The notes beneath the pieces are model-generated. The model made no database searches. It had not been told where the DNA came from and saw nothing but the letters and a program-made list of their open reading frames with translations. From positions 1 to 21,126 of the forward strand of contig JAKBAG010000014.1 of assembly GCA_021809235.1 (NCBI GenBank): 21,126 nucleotides of DNA, in the 5' to 3' direction. A program made the translations under genes and the position numbers. Of the stretch, positions 19,833 to 21,126 are shown piece by piece. The DNA is from Acidobacteriota bacterium. Its GTDB lineage: Bacteria > Acidobacteriota > Terriglobia > Terriglobales > Acidobacteriaceae. Position 1 is the stretch's first letter. Every line of letters starts with the position of its first letter.

Positions 19833-20906
19833 TTATTTTGCCGGCTGGTTGTAGTACCCCACCCGGGTATGTGCCTTGGCGTCGGGCCTGTTCACCTTGA
19901 CCTCTGTGCTGTGGAACTCGTTCGGTTTTTCCGCCGGTGGCATGGGGAAGTTGAATTCGTACCAGGAGGAGGTGGTATCCATCAGACGTGCGACGGAGCG
20001 GGCAATGTCATTGTCTGCCTCGATGACCTTGCCGCCGCTCTGCTCGGCCAGCACCTGCAGTCCCAGGTCGCCGAGGTAGACGTCGCTGAGCTTGCTGACG
20101 CCCTTGGTGAATTCACGATAGTAGTAGTCGCGCAGCAGGGAGGAGTTGAGGCCGCGGGGATTGACGTCGTCGATGGTGACACGAGCGTAACGCATCAGGG
20201 CAGACTCGGCGACAATCTGCTGGAAGACCTCTTTTTCCTGGGTGCCATCCAGCTCCGTGCGCACGCCGGACATGAGCGGCCAGCCGGGAGAAACCCAGAT
20301 GACGACCTTGCGACCGGGAAGCTGGGAGCAGTAGGTGAGGATCTGGTCCAGCGCCTGGAAGGAGGTGGAGTAGCGCTCGTCATTGCCCCAGTAGCCGGTG
20401 TTGCGGGTGATGAAGCGCAGCCCGGTGGAGATTTTTTCGAGGGCCAGATCCAGTTGTCCGGCATCCTGGGTGAAGCCCTTCTGAATCTCGGCTCCCTTGT
20501 CCGTGATGTAAGCCAGCGAGGTGGGATTGGGAAGCTTCAGTCCCGGCGTCTTGAGGTACTTTTCCAACTGCTGCTGCTCGTAGGAGACGGTCTGAAACGA
20601 GGAGTTGACCGCATCCATGACGAGGATGACCTCCATCTGTCCCTGGCCGACAGCCACGGCCTTGAACTGCAGCCCGTTTGGCTTGACACCGTTGTCGAGC
20701 ACGGTGAAATCCGACTCGGTGAGGCCCTGGATCGGCGCGCCTTTCTTGTCATCCACGTCCACGTCCAGATGCATCACCTTGCTGGGATTGGCAATGACGG
20801 CCGCAGCGTGCGGAAGCGTGGGCGAGTGCATGGTCTGGGCATGCAGGAATGAGAGCGGGGAAAGCGGCAACAGGCCGCAGGCAAGGATTCGGAGAGCAGT
20901 CCGCAT
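19833..20906 (-). CDS. VWFA-related exported protein of acidobacterial type
   Basis: 357 residues from ATG 20906, which has AGGAGC 3 nt upstream and begins a signal peptide (MRTALRILACGLLPLSPL, cleavage near LHAQ). The frame is open further upstream but without signal-like features. After the signal comes a short beta-rich stretch (VMHLDVDVDDKKGAPIQGL, then ESDFTVLDNGVKP) typical of VWFA-related acidobacterial proteins. The VWA-like domain follows, with VILVMDAVNSSF in place of the metal-site DxSxS and later GRKVVIWVSPGWP. The MIDAS is therefore degenerate, so metal-dependent adhesion is doubtful. The C-terminus (WYEFNFPMPP, HTRVGYYNQPAK) matches the usual end of such proteins. Role unknown; probably extracytoplasmic binding. 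It lies directly upstream of dapA. Confidence 0.88.
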   Translation of the reverse strand: MRTALRILACGLLPLSPLSFLHAQTMHSPTLPHAAAVIANPSKVMHLDVDVDDKKGAPIQGLTESDFTVLDNGVKPNGLQFKAVAVGQGQMEVILVMDAVNSSFQTVSYEQQQLEKYLKTPGLKLPNPTSLAYITDKGAEIQKGFTQDAGQLDLALEKISTGLRFITRNTGYWGNDERYSTSFQALDQILTYCSQLPGRKVVIWVSPGWPLMSGVRTELDGTQEKEVFQQIVAESALMRYARVTIDDVNPRGLNSSLLRDYYYREFTKGVSKLSDVYLGDLGLQVLAEQSGGKVIEADNDIARSVARLMDTTSSWYEFNFPMPPAEKPNEFHSTEVKVNRPDAKAHTRVGYYNQPAK

Positions 20907-21126
20907 AAAGCTCCTGGGGCGTTGTGAGTTTGCGTGACACCGATGGGTGAGCCACCAAAGATGGGCTGGCACAGGGTGCTGCCCACCGATTGAACGCCAT
21001 GTTGTATTCGATGAGATGCTGGATTCCCGGCAGGGTATGGATGCAGCCAAAAGAATATTTGCACAGGCTGAAAAGCGGAGCCTGTTTGCGGAAGTGGGGA
21101 AAGCGGCGGCTATTGCTTGAGGTGCG
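20907..21126. other. Non-coding or unassigned end of window
   Basis: No convincing gene is seen in this 220-nt stretch. On the - strand it should carry the promoter of the VWFA gene; a TACAAC at 21001-21006 is the only -10-like box I noticed. A short + strand frame stops at 21118-21120 but has no SD. The window ends before the next gene can be read. Confidence 0.4.

Noticed and set aside
19761..20852. A 363-residue open frame opposite the VWFA gene
   Set aside because: Antisense shadow; the VWFA frame has a signal peptide, an SD and a family match.
20947..21120. A short + strand frame ending VGKAAAIA at the window's end
   Set aside because: The final residues look protein-like, but there is no SD, the N-terminal part looks random, and the codons have low third-position GC compared with the real genes. 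A small gene cannot be excluded.
1..21126. CRISPR array, IS element, prophage, toxin-antitoxin or defence island
   Set aside because: I found no regularly spaced repeats, transposase, integrase, att-like duplications or defence-type gene pair; the genes look like core or ordinary accessory genes.

Overview
The window is a gene-dense, GC-rich stretch of bacterial chromosome. It most resembles an acidobacterium of the class Terriglobia. The grounds are a VWFA-related protein of the type abundant in Acidobacteria, a lipoprotein protease with an Ig-like region, a YpdA-type flavoprotein, a YncE/YVTN-like propeller protein and a small 'MARGWESKSVEEQ' protein. This placement is an inference from protein style; there is no rRNA marker. 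I see no tRNA, rRNA, IS element, phage gene or CRISPR array.

Layout, left to right. Positions 1-10349 are all on the + strand: the 3' part of a PLP-dependent dehydratase-type enzyme, an exported SH3/helical-repeat protein, undecaprenyl-diphosphatase (uppP), the DNA translocase ftsK, an exported beta-propeller protein, a receiver-HPt protein, a NarL/LuxR response regulator, a beta-hydroxyacid dehydrogenase and a YdfG-like short-chain dehydrogenase. A small coiled-coil gene (10417-10668, -) is convergent with the last of these and divergent from an ABC-2 exporter pair (10833-12582, +). The exporter is followed by a large trypsin-like lipoprotein (12645-14897, +). From 14926 to 20906 everything is on the - strand and reads leftward: a VWFA-related exported protein, then dapA, then an unknown 154-aa protein, then ypdA followed by a membrane PAS histidine kinase.

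Working together: uppP (carrier lipid recycling), ftsK (division and chromosome segregation) and dapA (diaminopimelate/lysine) serve envelope and division, but they are scattered single genes. Signalling parts are present without an obvious complete chain: receiver-HPt and NarL regulators sit next to each other, while the only kinase is 7 kb away, in tandem with ypdA. The ABC exporter and the secreted protease may be one transcription unit.

Most of the window is ordinary. The points most worth a second look are: the protease, whose domain order looks permuted; a kinase paired with a YpdA that lacks the expected Gly-Pro-Cys cysteine; a recurring arrangement of -10-like boxes 6-8 nt before start codons that lack Shine-Dalgarno (SD) sequences (possible leaderless mRNAs), one of which would start a 17-codon leader ORF overlapping the exporter gene; and inverted repeats upstream of the NarL regulator, ftsK and the exporter. 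I did not find a convincing wholly new multi-gene system.
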